Assembly: GCA_938014885.1 (NCBI GenBank)
Contig: CALLQI010000022.1
Location: 62,001 to 126,000, forward strand
Direction: 5' to 3'
Length of the DNA: 64,000 bases
Source of the DNA: an uncultured bacterium
GTDB lineage: Bacteria; Planctomycetota; UBA8742; UBA2392
Shown: positions 32,639 to 41,212 of the stretch, in pieces
Layout of the letters: the number at the start of each line of letters is the position of its first letter
Position numbering within the stretch: the first letter of the stretch is position 1
Program-made: the position numbers and the translations under genes
Notes under the pieces: generated by a model
The model's input: the letters and a program-made list of their open reading frames with translations, nothing else
Told to the model about the DNA's origin: nothing
The model's database searches: none

Positions 32639-34729
32639 TTACGCTCGGGGCTCCGTGTCGCTTACGTTCCGATAGCGGGCGAGGGCCATTAGTGGGAAGT
32701 ACTCTCGGTAGAAGTGGTAGTTCAGGTAGAACGCGTTAGGGAAGCCGGTTCCGGTGAACTTGCTTTCGTGCCAGCCTCCGCCGGCTTGCTGATTGTCGAT
32801 CAGCCATTGTACGCCCTTGGCTACCCGCGGGTCGTTGGCTTCTCCGGCCGCTATCAGTGCCATCAGGGCCCACGCCGTCTGGCTGGGCGTGGCTTCGCCC
32901 TTTCCAGCTAGTTCGCGGTGGCGGTAGCTTTCGCAATCTTCACCCCAGGCGCCGTCGGCCTGCTGCACCGAGTACAGCCATTCTACGGCTTTGCGTATGT
33001 AGGGCTGGGTCATGTCTTCGCCTACCTGAGCAAGGCCGCACAGTACGCCGTGGGTGCCGTAGATGTAGTTGACGCCCCAACGCCCCCACCAGCTGCCGTC
33101 TTTCTCTTGCAGGCGCTTGATGAACTTGATGCCGCGGGCCACGGGCTTGAACTCACGCGTGAATCCCATGTGGCCGAGAGTCTCCAGTATGTGCCCGGTG
33201 ACGTCGGCGGTGCTGGGGTCGAGCATGTTGTCGAGGTCGTTGAACGGGATGTGATTCACGAGCGTCTTGTCGACCTTGGTCTCAAAAGCCGCCCAGCCGC
33301 CATCGTTGTTCTGCATCGACAGCAGCCATTCAAGGCCGACGCGAAGCTGCTCGCTGCGCAGGCACTTGCCGGGCTTGAAGCCTCCGCCCCACAGCAGCGC
33401 GTACAGCACCACGGCGGTGTCGTCGAGGTCCGGGTAGAAGTCGTTATAGAACTGGAAGCACCAGCCACCCGGCAGCGCGTCCGGGTTCTTCACCGCCCAG
33501 TCACCTTCGCGCAGGATCTGCCGCGAGTACAGCCAGTCGGTCGCGCGCTGGATGTCGGTGCTTGACGTGTCAATACCGGCCTCGGAAAGCGCCACCACCG
33601 ACCACGCCGTGTCCCACACCGGGCTGACACAGGCCTGCATGTGCAGCCCGTCGTTTTCGGGGTGATAGATCATGAAGCGGTCCAGCGCCGCCCAGGCGCG
33701 CCGGATGCGCGGGTCGTCTTTCGCGATCCCCAGCATCGGCAGGGCGAGCAGGTTGTACATCACGGGCGGGTAGATGCCGCCCCAGTCGCCGCTGTCGTCC
33801 TGATGATCCAGTATCCAGTCTTTGGCTTTGCGCAGCGCCACTTTGCGCACTACCGCGCCCACGGTGTTCTCAAGCCGCTTGACCCACTTCGCCCCAAGCT
33901 GGATCAGCCCGCCCAACGTGAACACACCGGGGTCGCTGTAGTTGTCAAATCGCCACTTGCGCTGGCCCACGGGCTCGACGAACAGCTCGTCAATGTTGAC
34001 GCCAACGTCGCGCGTCGCCTTCAGCTCATAGATCACCGACATCGGCACCAGGCTGATCCGGCACCAGTAACTCAGGTCGTAGATGCTGAGCAGCCGGTTC
34101 TCAATCAGTTGCGGCAACTGCGGAATATACGGCAGCAGCACCAGCCACGGCGGAATCGGCGGCACCCCTTCCCAGCCATATTGCCCGAACATCGCCAGTT
34201 GCAACCGCGCCTCCACGCCGACCTTCATGGCGCCGCCCTGCGACAGAATCCAGTCACGGGCCTTCACCATGTGCGGCGCGTCGGGGCTGTCGCCAGCCAT
34301 CTTCAGCGCGTAGTAGCACGTCACGCTGTACGAAAGGTGCCCCGGCCCGCCCTGGTGAATGCTCCACCAGCCTTCAGGCGTCTGCCACGCGCGCGTGTAG
34401 TTGGCCAGCTTGCGCTGCTTCTCGAGTTGCTCGGGCCCCAGCTCGCCAAGAAAGTGCAGCATCATGATGTACTGCGCACCCAGCCCGGCGTTGCTGTCCA
34501 GCTCGGCATTCCACCAAACGTTGTCGGGCTTCTCGCGCAGGCTCAGCAGCCGTTTGCATTGCACATCAATCGCGCGGTCCAGGCCGGGCATGTCGCTGCG
34601 CCTGACGCGCGGCCGCGCGCCCGGGAACTTGCGCAGCAGCGCTTCAAGGCCATCCAGTTCCGAATCAATGGCGCGCAGGCGCTGGTGGCGGCCCTTGCGC
34701 TTTCGTACATCCAGTGTCGATGACGGCAC
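32639..34729 (-). CDS. shc: squalene-hopene cyclase
   Basis: A 696-residue monotopic membrane enzyme that cyclises squalene to hopene, the core of hopanoids. The protonating motif DLDD is at residues 434-437 (FYPDLDDTAVVLYALL), and several QW motifs are seen, such as QNNDGGWAAFE, QEKDGSWWGRWG, QQADGAWGEDC and QQAGGGWHES. The substrate-channel segment VNYIYGTHGVLCGL is also typical. I chose GTG at 34729 because AGGAG lies six bases upstream; an in-frame TTG at 34777 would add 16 residues. No other hopanoid genes are adjacent. Confidence 0.95.
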   Translation of the reverse strand: MPSSTLDVRKRKGRHQRLRAIDSELDGLEALLRKFPGARPRVRRSDMPGLDRAIDVQCKRLLSLREKPDNVWWNAELDSNAGLGAQYIMMLHFLGELGPEQLEKQRKLANYTRAWQTPEGWWSIHQGGPGHLSYSVTCYYALKMAGDSPDAPHMVKARDWILSQGGAMKVGVEARLQLAMFGQYGWEGVPPIPPWLVLLPYIPQLPQLIENRLLSIYDLSYWCRISLVPMSVIYELKATRDVGVNIDELFVEPVGQRKWRFDNYSDPGVFTLGGLIQLGAKWVKRLENTVGAVVRKVALRKAKDWILDHQDDSGDWGGIYPPVMYNLLALPMLGIAKDDPRIRRAWAALDRFMIYHPENDGLHMQACVSPVWDTAWSVVALSEAGIDTSSTDIQRATDWLYSRQILREGDWAVKNPDALPGGWCFQFYNDFYPDLDDTAVVLYALLWGGGFKPGKCLRSEQLRVGLEWLLSMQNNDGGWAAFETKVDKTLVNHIPFNDLDNMLDPSTADVTGHILETLGHMGFTREFKPVARGIKFIKRLQEKDGSWWGRWGVNYIYGTHGVLCGLAQVGEDMTQPYIRKAVEWLYSVQQADGAWGEDCESYRHRELAGKGEATPSQTAWALMALIAAGEANDPRVAKGVQWLIDNQQAGGGWHESKFTGTGFPNAFYLNYHFYREYFPLMALARYRNVSDTEPRA

Positions 34730-34830
34730 GTTGCTCTCCTGCCGCGACGATAGCACTGGCCCCGCAGGCGCGTCCAACGAAAGCGGGGCGCCGCATCGGC
34801 GCCCCGGAGATTCTTCGCACAGTACAGCAC

Positions 34831-35805
34831 CTAGCGATTGCCGGGCGGCAGCCCCGGTTCCGCTTCCTTGGGTGCATAACCGTCGTCGAGGCGCACTGTG
34901 ACCTTGTAGGTCATGCGGTTCGTCTCTTCCGACTTGATGCCCTTGGGGAACTTCCAGCGCAGCAGGTTGCGCGCACCCGGCCGCACGATGTACTCAACCG
35001 AAGTGCCTTCCTTGGGCAGCGTGGCCGTACCCTGCATGTACTCGGTGTAATACGGCACAGGCTCGTCGATTTCGGTTGGGCCGGTGTCGTAGTCGTTGGC
35101 GTTGTAGTAGACCAGCGTGTACGTCACTTCCACTGAATCACCCACCACCTCGCGGTCGGCGTACTTCCACAGGTGCAGGCCCACCACCCGCGATGCCCAG
35201 CCTGACTCAAGGCTGCTGCGGCCGCGCAGGGCCTCAAGTTCCGTTTCCACGTTCAGCGCCTCAACCCATGAGTTCGAACGCATGCCTTCTGTGCGCACGC
35301 GGCCGGTTTCAATCCAGGGTTGATCCTGCGCCGAGTACGCGCGCACGCGGTTGTTGCCGGTGCGCGAGTTCAGTTCTTCTTCACTCAGCAGGCTCGGGTA
35401 CAACGTATGGTTGCGGCCGGCGATTACGCCTTCCGACATCGCTTCGTCGTCGAAACCGATGAACAGGCGCTCACTGTTCGTGAAATCAACCTGCTTGGAT
35501 GCCTGGAACAAGCTGCGCACATAGCGCCCGTCGTAGCCGGCCCGGTTGTACGCATGCGCCCCGTAGGTCGTGGCCGCGACCTGCGCGTACTCAAGCACCG
35601 GGATGTCCACGCGGTTGCTGCGGGTGCGTGTGGTGTCCTGACTGCCGCCACGATTGCGCGTGGTGGCGTCGGCCTCAGGATCTTTGATCCAGTCGCCTTC
35701 GTCGGCGCCCTCATTGGTGCCGGTGTAGCGAATGTCGCCACTACCCTGGCACGCGGAAAGCGCCATGGCGGTACAGACTGCGATCATCGCGAGCCAACGC
35801 TGCAT
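34831..35805 (-). CDS. lipoprotein with a conserved-repeat (DUF11-like) domain
   Basis: A 324-residue lipoprotein (signal MQRWLAMIAVCTAMALSAC, lipobox LSAC). An acidic and polar linker follows, then a helical stretch (VLEYAQVAATTYGAHAYNRA). Residues about 215-310 form a beta domain (DSVEVTYTLVYYNANDYD, RNLLRWKFPKGIKSEETN, MTYKVTVRLDDGY) like the DUF11-type domains of outer envelope proteins. GTG at 35814 could add three residues. It precedes shc and follows another lipoprotein on the same strand, so the three may form an envelope-related group. The exact role is unknown. Confidence 0.72.
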   Translation of the reverse strand: MQRWLAMIAVCTAMALSACQGSGDIRYTGTNEGADEGDWIKDPEADATTRNRGGSQDTTRTRSNRVDIPVLEYAQVAATTYGAHAYNRAGYDGRYVRSLFQASKQVDFTNSERLFIGFDDEAMSEGVIAGRNHTLYPSLLSEEELNSRTGNNRVRAYSAQDQPWIETGRVRTEGMRSNSWVEALNVETELEALRGRSSLESGWASRVVGLHLWKYADREVVGDSVEVTYTLVYYNANDYDTGPTEIDEPVPYYTEYMQGTATLPKEGTSVEYIVRPGARNLLRWKFPKGIKSEETNRMTYKVTVRLDDGYAPKEAEPGLPPGNR

Positions 35806-35824
35806 GCGGATCACCAGTTACGGA

Positions 35825-36340
35825 CTACTTGATGTATTCGCTGTTGCCGAAGTCGATCACGGCAATCACGTGGCCGTTCAGCGCCGCCTGCTCAATCAGC
35901 GCCTCACGGGTCACGGTGTCGCCGTAATCATACACACGCAGCTTGGTGTCTTCGCCCGCGGCGCCACGGATGCTGGCGTCACGATAGCGCTGGTACACCA
36001 CATAGGTGACAGCCTTGAAGTCGTCCACCGCCGAGATGATGTCGCCGGTCAGGTGCACAGGCACCACCGAAATGCGGGTCAGCTCAGTGTGGCTGAAGAC
36101 GTCCATGCGGCCGTAGATGGTCTTGCCATTCCAGGTCAGCTTGATCGTCTTTTCGGCGTCGTTGCTCTTGACCGTGTACACCTTGCTGGTGTCACCGGTG
36201 TGGCGCGAGCCTTCGTCAATCTCGATTTGGGCTGCGCCGCTGGGCACGTCGAACTTGAAGCGCATCGGCTTGCTGCCGCTGCATCCGACCGCAATCAGGG
36301 AAAGGGCAACCAACAGGACGCCGGTCATGATCCGGGCCAT
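35825..36340 (-). CDS. lipoprotein of unknown function
   Basis: 171 residues with a lipoprotein signal (MTGVLLVALSLIAVGCSGS). The mature part is a compact alpha/beta domain: a beta-rich half (FDVPSGAAQIEIDEGSRHTG, TIKLTWNGKTIYGR) and a second half with VTYVVYQRYRDASI and a final strand (HVIAVIDFGNSEYIK). GGAGG lies upstream of the ATG at 36338-36340 with good spacing. It is followed ten bases later by the start of the next lipoprotein, so they are co-transcribed. No family is recognised. Confidence 0.68.
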   Translation of the reverse strand: MARIMTGVLLVALSLIAVGCSGSKPMRFKFDVPSGAAQIEIDEGSRHTGDTSKVYTVKSNDAEKTIKLTWNGKTIYGRMDVFSHTELTRISVVPVHLTGDIISAVDDFKAVTYVVYQRYRDASIRGAAGEDTKLRVYDYGDTVTREALIEQAALNGHVIAVIDFGNSEYIK

Positions 36341-36694
36341 GGAACTACCTCCAGGCACATTACCGCAAGTTGAGGGGGACGCCCGAATCTTGTACCCGAA
36401 CCCGGGGCCGGCTGCAACAGTCACCGGGGGTCAAGTTTGGAACCGCAACCGCAGGCAGCACTTGCAAAGTGCCACCGGCCGGGTTAGCGGCCTTGCCGAC
36501 CCCCGAAAGTTACAACCGGCTGCCGTAACCACCCATGCTGCGTGGATTTGCCGCCCGTTTGCAAGGTTTTGCCCTACAGACGCGCACACCGTAACATGAC
36601 ATTTTCTTGCAATTTGCCTTAGGGTACGTCAGAATCTTGTAAGAAGTCTTTACGTCAGGTCAGAAAGTGTGCGTTTTCCTGCACAGGAGTTTCC
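36341..36694. other. 354-base divergent regulatory region
   Basis: The region lies between a lipoprotein gene and the repressor gene, and I see no gene in it. The last 90 bases are AT-richer than the rest and hold the promoter and operator candidates listed at 36607-36663. The first part, 36341-36580, is ordinary GC-rich sequence and should contain the lipoprotein promoter. Confidence 0.5.
36607..36663 (+). promoter_or_regulatory. candidate promoter and operator of the LexA-like repressor
   Basis: -35 TTGCAA at 36607-36612, a 17-base spacer and -10 CAGAAT at 36630-36635. Directly after lies a dyad, GTAA-N7-TTAC (36639-36653). Two direct copies of TACGTCAG start at 36625 and 36651, 26 bases apart, with a third GTCAG at 36659-36663. 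The dyad would cover the transcription start, as expected for a self-repressed gene. Confidence 0.4.
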
Positions 36695-37408
36695 ATGATT
36701 GACCCCAAGTCCTCAGTCGCTGCCGGTGAGCGCATCAAGCGCCTGCGCAGCTTTCGTGGCTTGACCTGTGCAGAGCTTGCCAAGCGCATCGGCTGCACGC
36801 GCCCGTATCTGAGTGCGGTCGAGAACGGCCGCTACCCGGTCAGCAACAAGATCCTGCGCAAGCTAAGCCAGGCGCTGAACGTGACGCCGGACTTCTTCAT
36901 TGCCACGGACGAGCCTAACCTCGAAGACACCGAAACCCTCACCCGCGAAATGCTCAACCGCAAAATGGCCGAGCGTTCGCGCGAGGCCGTGGGCGTCGGT
37001 GCCCGCGCCGGTAGCCGCCTGATCCCGGTGGTAAGCCTGACCGCCGCCGGCCGCCCGCTGGCCGCGTTTGATGACTATCCGACCGGCACAGGCAGCGATT
37101 ACATTGATTGTCCGCGCGATGTGGGCGACGAGAACGCCTTTGCGCTGCGCATCTCGGGCGACAGCATGGAGCCGCGCATCCCCGACGGCAGCGTCGTGAT
37201 CGTGTCGCCAAACATGATGCCGCGCGAAGGTAAGCCTGTCGTAGCCAAGCTTGAAAACGGCGACGTGACCTGCAAGGTATACCAGCGCCGCAACGAAAAC
37301 GTGATCCTGGCCCCGTACAACCCGCAGCACGACGTGCAGATCTTTGGTGTGCGCGACCTGCAGTGGGTGTACCCGGTGATGAAGGTGATCGTGGACCTTT
37401 ACCACTAA
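36695..37408 (+). CDS. XRE-type repressor with S24 (LexA/CI-like) self-cleavage domain
   Basis: A 237-residue regulator. Residues 10-68 are an HTH_3 DNA-binding domain (LTCAELAKRIGCTRPYLSAV). Residues about 108-237 are an S24 peptidase domain with Ser157 in ISGDSMEPR, Lys194 in VTCKVY and a candidate cleavage site Ala118-Gly119 in SLTAAGRPLA. The Ser-Lys spacing of 37 equals that of E. coli LexA, and the Ala-Gly bond lies 39 residues before Ser157 (35 in LexA). This predicts RecA-stimulated self-cleavage and a stress-induced regulon; the domain order is that of phage CI repressors. AGGAG precedes the ATG. No phage genes are nearby. Confidence 0.9.
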   Translation: MIDPKSSVAAGERIKRLRSFRGLTCAELAKRIGCTRPYLSAVENGRYPVSNKILRKLSQALNVTPDFFIATDEPNLEDTETLTREMLNRKMAERSREAVGVGARAGSRLIPVVSLTAAGRPLAAFDDYPTGTGSDYIDCPRDVGDENAFALRISGDSMEPRIPDGSVVIVSPNMMPREGKPVVAKLENGDVTCKVYQRRNENVILAPYNPQHDVQIFGVRDLQWVYPVMKVIVDLYH

Positions 37409-37424
37409 ACGCAACAGCGCCATG

Positions 37425-37455
37425 AAAGTGCCCGCCTTCGCGCGGGCACTTTTCA
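37425..37455 (+). terminator. intrinsic terminator after the repressor gene
   Basis: An 11-base-pair stem, AAAGTGCCCGC / GCGGGCACTTT, with loop CTTCGC, followed by TCATTTG. It lies 16 bases past the stop codon and is the strongest terminator in the window. Confidence 0.85.
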
Positions 37456-37562
37456 TTTGCGGCAGATTCGCGGAACGAAGGGCGGTTACGAAACGGTCCC
37501 CGTTTGCGTACTATTGGTTCATGCGCTTGAGCAAGCGCAGCCGTGCCCCAACTGTACCGCGA

Positions 37563-40457
37563 ATGAAAAACCTGGCGATTGCGATGCTGCTGTTCACGGC
37601 CGCCTTGACAGGCGGTTGCAGCCCCGTAACCGGCACCGGCGGAAACACGGGCGGCGTGCGGCCCTCGGCTGACGCGCCCACACCGGCGATCCGCAGCATC
37701 ATGCCCGCCGACCTTGATGGCAACGGCACCGTAGACGCGGTGCCGCACCCCGCTATCCGTCGCCTGCTGATCCAGGCACCGGCAGACGCGCGCATCCGCG
37801 TACTGCGCGGCGGCACGGACATTCCCTTTGAAAGCAGTGTCTTCACGCTCGCGCGCGGCGTCACTCTTCATGAGTTGCGCCTGGCTGAGCCGCTGGGCAG
37901 CGCACCCGTAAGCATCGAAACCCAGGGTTACCGCCTGTCGATGCAGCCGAACGCGGAACTGGCCCCGGCCTCTACCCTGCAGGTGAGGCCGTTTGACCAG
38001 AAGACGTTGGTGAATGACCTGGCGCGTCCCACAGCAGCCGTGCTGAGTGCAGGGCAGGATGTTTCGCTGCTGCTGACGGGTTCGCTTCCTTCTTTGATGT
38101 CGAACATGTCCAACCTCAACCTGCGCTGCGACCAGGGTGCGCCGGTACCGCTGGAGTTGTCCATGACGGCCGCTGGTCTGCGCGCGATGCCCACGCAGGC
38201 GCTGGTGGCCGGCAACTTCTATCGGCTTGAATTGAGTGAATCCGCCACCGACGAGCGCGGGCAGAAACTGACGACAGACTTCCGGCTGCGGGTATTGTCC
38301 ACGCCGGACAAGAGGCGCGCGGTGGCGCTGGCACTGGCCGACCTGAACCGCGACACTGAGCCCGAAGTGATCTGTCTGTTCGCCGACGGCGCACTGACCG
38401 CGCTGACCGACCCCACCGGCGGCGCCGAAGGGCTGCTGCCATCGGGCGATGAAGCGGGGGTCGCCATGGCCACCGGCGACTTTGACGGCAATGGCGCAGC
38501 CGACGTAGCACTTTTGCTGCGCTCCGCCAAAGGGACGCGCCTGCTGACGCTGAGCAACCAGACGCGCGTGGGCGATACCCGCTTTGCCATGAGCTCCGAG
38601 ACGCTGGCGATGGAGTCGCCGGTCGCACTGGTTGCCGCCGACTTTGACCGCGACGGGCGCGACGACCTGGCGATCCTGGACGCCTTTGGCGAGGTCGCCC
38701 TGCGTTACAGCGGCCGCGCGTCGCAGAAGCTGGTCGGTCTGCCGGCACGCAGGCTGGCGGCTGTGCTGGTCGCGGGCGACATCAACGGCGACGGCAAGCC
38801 GGACCTGTGTGTGCTTGGTGCCGACGGCAACGCCGGGCTGTGGCTGAACGGCGCTGGCGGCATCGGCGCTACGCCGGTCGTGCAGGTTGCGGCGGCGGGC
38901 TCGTTCCGGATGGCCTGCGCCGAAATGGACGGCGACCGCAACAGCGACATCTTGTGCAGCGGCCGCTCGCCTGAGCTGCGCTTCATTCGCGGCGCGACCC
39001 TGGAAGAAAGCGCGATCCGCGCCCCGCGCGGCGACAAAACCCGCCTGATGGGTGCGTTTGCGGCCGGGGACGTAAACGGAGACAAGCGTTGCGACCTGGT
39101 CGTGGCCATGGAAGACGCCACCGGAATCTGCGATGAAGTCGCGCTGTATCTCAGCAGCGAGCGCGCCACAGGCCAGCCCGACGCGCTGCTGCCCATCGGC
39201 GCGCGCCTTGCGGTCAACGACCTTGGCTACTGGCGCGAGCACATAGTCTTCGCAACCGATGCCGGCATGCTGGTTCTGAAGGTGAACCCGGCCGCCATGC
39301 CCCCCACCGCCGAGACCAAGGTGCGGTTCGTCGAGGCCTACACACCCGTGCCGCAGCTGCCCGCCCCGCTGGCGGCCGCGATTGCCGATTTCAACGACGA
39401 CGGCCGCGCTGACCTGGCGACACTGGACGCTGACGGCAACCTGCAAGTGTGGCTAAGCGGTGCTGAGGGCGAGCCCTTTGCACTGTCCGGCGAAGCCATC
39501 CCCATGGGCGGCCCGGGCACACTGCAGGCCATCGACTTTGATCGTGACCGCGCGCCCGACCTGCTGTGGATCCCGGATGACCCGCAGCTTTCGCCGCGCA
39601 TCCTGCGCAACCGCCGCAGCGAAGGCTTCCGCGAGGACGAAGGGCTGCTGCCCACGCCCCCCTCGAACCTGCGCGGCGCACCGGCACTGGGCGACTTCGA
39701 CCGCGACGGCGACCTCGATGTGCTGTGGCCGAGCCCGCTGGGACGCGTGCAGTTCAACGAAGGCAACAGCGGCTGGCGCGAAAGCCGCGCCCCGCTTGAG
39801 ATTCGCGACCCCGAAAGCAACCAGCGCCTGCAATTCTCCGGCGAGTTGTGCTGCGCCGACTTCAACGGCGACGGCCTGGCCGATGTCGTCGCCGTGATGC
39901 AGGCTTTCGACGACCCCGATGCCACGCAGATGCTGGTGCTGCTGCTGGGCACCGGCATGGCTGACGACGAAACCGGCCCCTTCAGGCCGGTGCTGACTCT
40001 GGCGCTGCGCGGCCGCATGTTCGGGCTTACGCCTGCTGACTTCACCGGTGATGGTCGCAACGACCTGGCATTGGGCTACGGCGACAGTAACGCCAACGCG
40101 CGGCTGACCCTGCTGCGTCTGCGCGGCGATGCGCAATTCGAGGTGTTCGACGGCGTGCCCGCCAGTAAAGGCCGGCTGCTTGCGCTGGCGCTGGATGACC
40201 TGGACCGCGATGGCGACCTTGACTTGATTGTCTCTGAGGATATCGCCGATGTCGGACCCACGCTGACGCTGTGGGTGAACACCGGCAAGGGCACCTTCGG
40301 CGAAAGCACCGACGCGCAGACCTCACTGGCGCGCGCCATTCGCGACTTCCGCGCCACCAACCTTTCGATTGCCGACTTCACCGGCGACGGCCGCAGCGAC
40401 CTGCTGGCCATTGACCGCAACGGCAATGTGGTCATCGTGCGCACTACGCTACCGTGA
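37563..40457 (+). CDS. large lipoprotein with VCBS / FG-GAP repeats
   Basis: A 964-residue surface lipoprotein. The signal peptide is MKNLAIAMLLFTAALTGGC. About ten calcium-binding FG-GAP/VCBS-type repeats fill the rest, each with a DxDxDGxxD-like loop: DLDGNGTVD, DFDGNGAAD, DFDRDGRDD, DINGDGKPD, DVNGDKRCD, DFNDDGRAD, DFDRDGDLD, DFNGDGLAD, DFTGDGRND, DLDRDGDLD and DFTGDGRSD. These build a beta-propeller. The region before them (residues about 40-250) is beta-rich and may be a binding domain. An ATG at 37521 would add 14 basic residues. The stop overlaps the GTG of coaX, an unexpected operon partner. Confidence 0.85.
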   Translation: MKNLAIAMLLFTAALTGGCSPVTGTGGNTGGVRPSADAPTPAIRSIMPADLDGNGTVDAVPHPAIRRLLIQAPADARIRVLRGGTDIPFESSVFTLARGVTLHELRLAEPLGSAPVSIETQGYRLSMQPNAELAPASTLQVRPFDQKTLVNDLARPTAAVLSAGQDVSLLLTGSLPSLMSNMSNLNLRCDQGAPVPLELSMTAAGLRAMPTQALVAGNFYRLELSESATDERGQKLTTDFRLRVLSTPDKRRAVALALADLNRDTEPEVICLFADGALTALTDPTGGAEGLLPSGDEAGVAMATGDFDGNGAADVALLLRSAKGTRLLTLSNQTRVGDTRFAMSSETLAMESPVALVAADFDRDGRDDLAILDAFGEVALRYSGRASQKLVGLPARRLAAVLVAGDINGDGKPDLCVLGADGNAGLWLNGAGGIGATPVVQVAAAGSFRMACAEMDGDRNSDILCSGRSPELRFIRGATLEESAIRAPRGDKTRLMGAFAAGDVNGDKRCDLVVAMEDATGICDEVALYLSSERATGQPDALLPIGARLAVNDLGYWREHIVFATDAGMLVLKVNPAAMPPTAETKVRFVEAYTPVPQLPAPLAAAIADFNDDGRADLATLDADGNLQVWLSGAEGEPFALSGEAIPMGGPGTLQAIDFDRDRAPDLLWIPDDPQLSPRILRNRRSEGFREDEGLLPTPPSNLRGAPALGDFDRDGDLDVLWPSPLGRVQFNEGNSGWRESRAPLEIRDPESNQRLQFSGELCCADFNGDGLADVVAVMQAFDDPDATQMLVLLLGTGMADDETGPFRPVLTLALRGRMFGLTPADFTGDGRNDLALGYGDSNANARLTLLRLRGDAQFEVFDGVPASKGRLLALALDDLDRDGDLDLIVSEDIADVGPTLTLWVNTGKGTFGESTDAQTSLARAIRDFRATNLSIADFTGDGRSDLLAIDRNGNVVIVRTTLP

Positions 40458-41212
40458 CCAACACGCCCAACATCATTGCCGTGGACATCGGCAACACCCA
40501 TGCCGGGTTTTGCGTCATGGACGGGCTTTCCGTGACCGCCGAGTTTGAAATTTCCAGCCACAGTCATGCCGACACGCTGCATGAGATGTTGCAAGAACGC
40601 GTCGGCAGTGCCCTGCGGTCACGCCCGCTGGTGATCGCCAGCGTAAACCCGCGCTTCACCGAGGTGCTGGAAGCGCAGTGGCACGCCTTGACAGGTCAAT
40701 ACTGCACCGTGCTGGGACGCGACCTGCATGTGCCCATCCCCAACCTGACCAATCCGCCCGAGAAAACCGGCCAGGACCGGCTGGTCAATGCGCTGGCCGC
40801 CAAAGCGCGCTGTGGCGACAACGCCATCGTCGTCGATTTCGGCACGGCCATCACCTTTGACGTATTGCGCGACGGGGCCTACGCGGGCGGCGTGATCACC
40901 CCAGGTATCGGCCTTGCCATGGAGGCGCTGCACCAGAAAACCGCGCTGCTGCCGTTGGTGAGGCCGCAGGGCCGCCCCGCGATCATCGGCACGGACACGG
41001 TCAGCGCGATCAACGCGGGCGTGTTTTACGGCTACATCGGGCTGGTGGAAAACATCCTGCGCGAACTGCTGCAACAGTTCACGCAGCATCCGCCGGTGCT
41101 TGCGACAGGCGGATATGGCGCGCACCTGGCACCTGAGATTCCGCTGATTGGTGAAAGCATCCCGCAGCTCACGCACGAAGGAATCGCCCTGGCGTGGGCA
41201 GCTACGCGATAA
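40454..41212 (+). CDS. coaX: type III pantothenate kinase
   Basis: A 252-residue cytosolic ASKHA-fold enzyme that phosphorylates pantothenate, the first step of coenzyme A synthesis. Signatures are AVDIGNTHAGF (phosphate loop), GQDRLVNALAAKA, VVDFGTAITFDVL and GGVITPGIGLAMEALHQKTALLP. The start is GTG at 40454, overlapping the stop of the VCBS gene (GTGA), so its translation is coupled to a surface protein's. Its end overlaps the convergent glycosylase gene by 11 bases. Type III is the form used by many bacteria that lack CoaA. Confidence 0.95.
   Translation: MTNTPNIIAVDIGNTHAGFCVMDGLSVTAEFEISSHSHADTLHEMLQERVGSALRSRPLVIASVNPRFTEVLEAQWHALTGQYCTVLGRDLHVPIPNLTNPPEKTGQDRLVNALAAKARCGDNAIVVDFGTAITFDVLRDGAYAGGVITPGIGLAMEALHQKTALLPLVRPQGRPAIIGTDTVSAINAGVFYGYIGLVENILRELLQQFTQHPPVLATGGYGAHLAPEIPLIGESIPQLTHEGIALAWAATR

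Noticed and set aside
36954..39446. Open frame of 830 codons antisense to the repressor and VCBS genes
   Set aside because: It spans two well-supported genes and a terminator and has a composition typical of antisense reading, with no domain.
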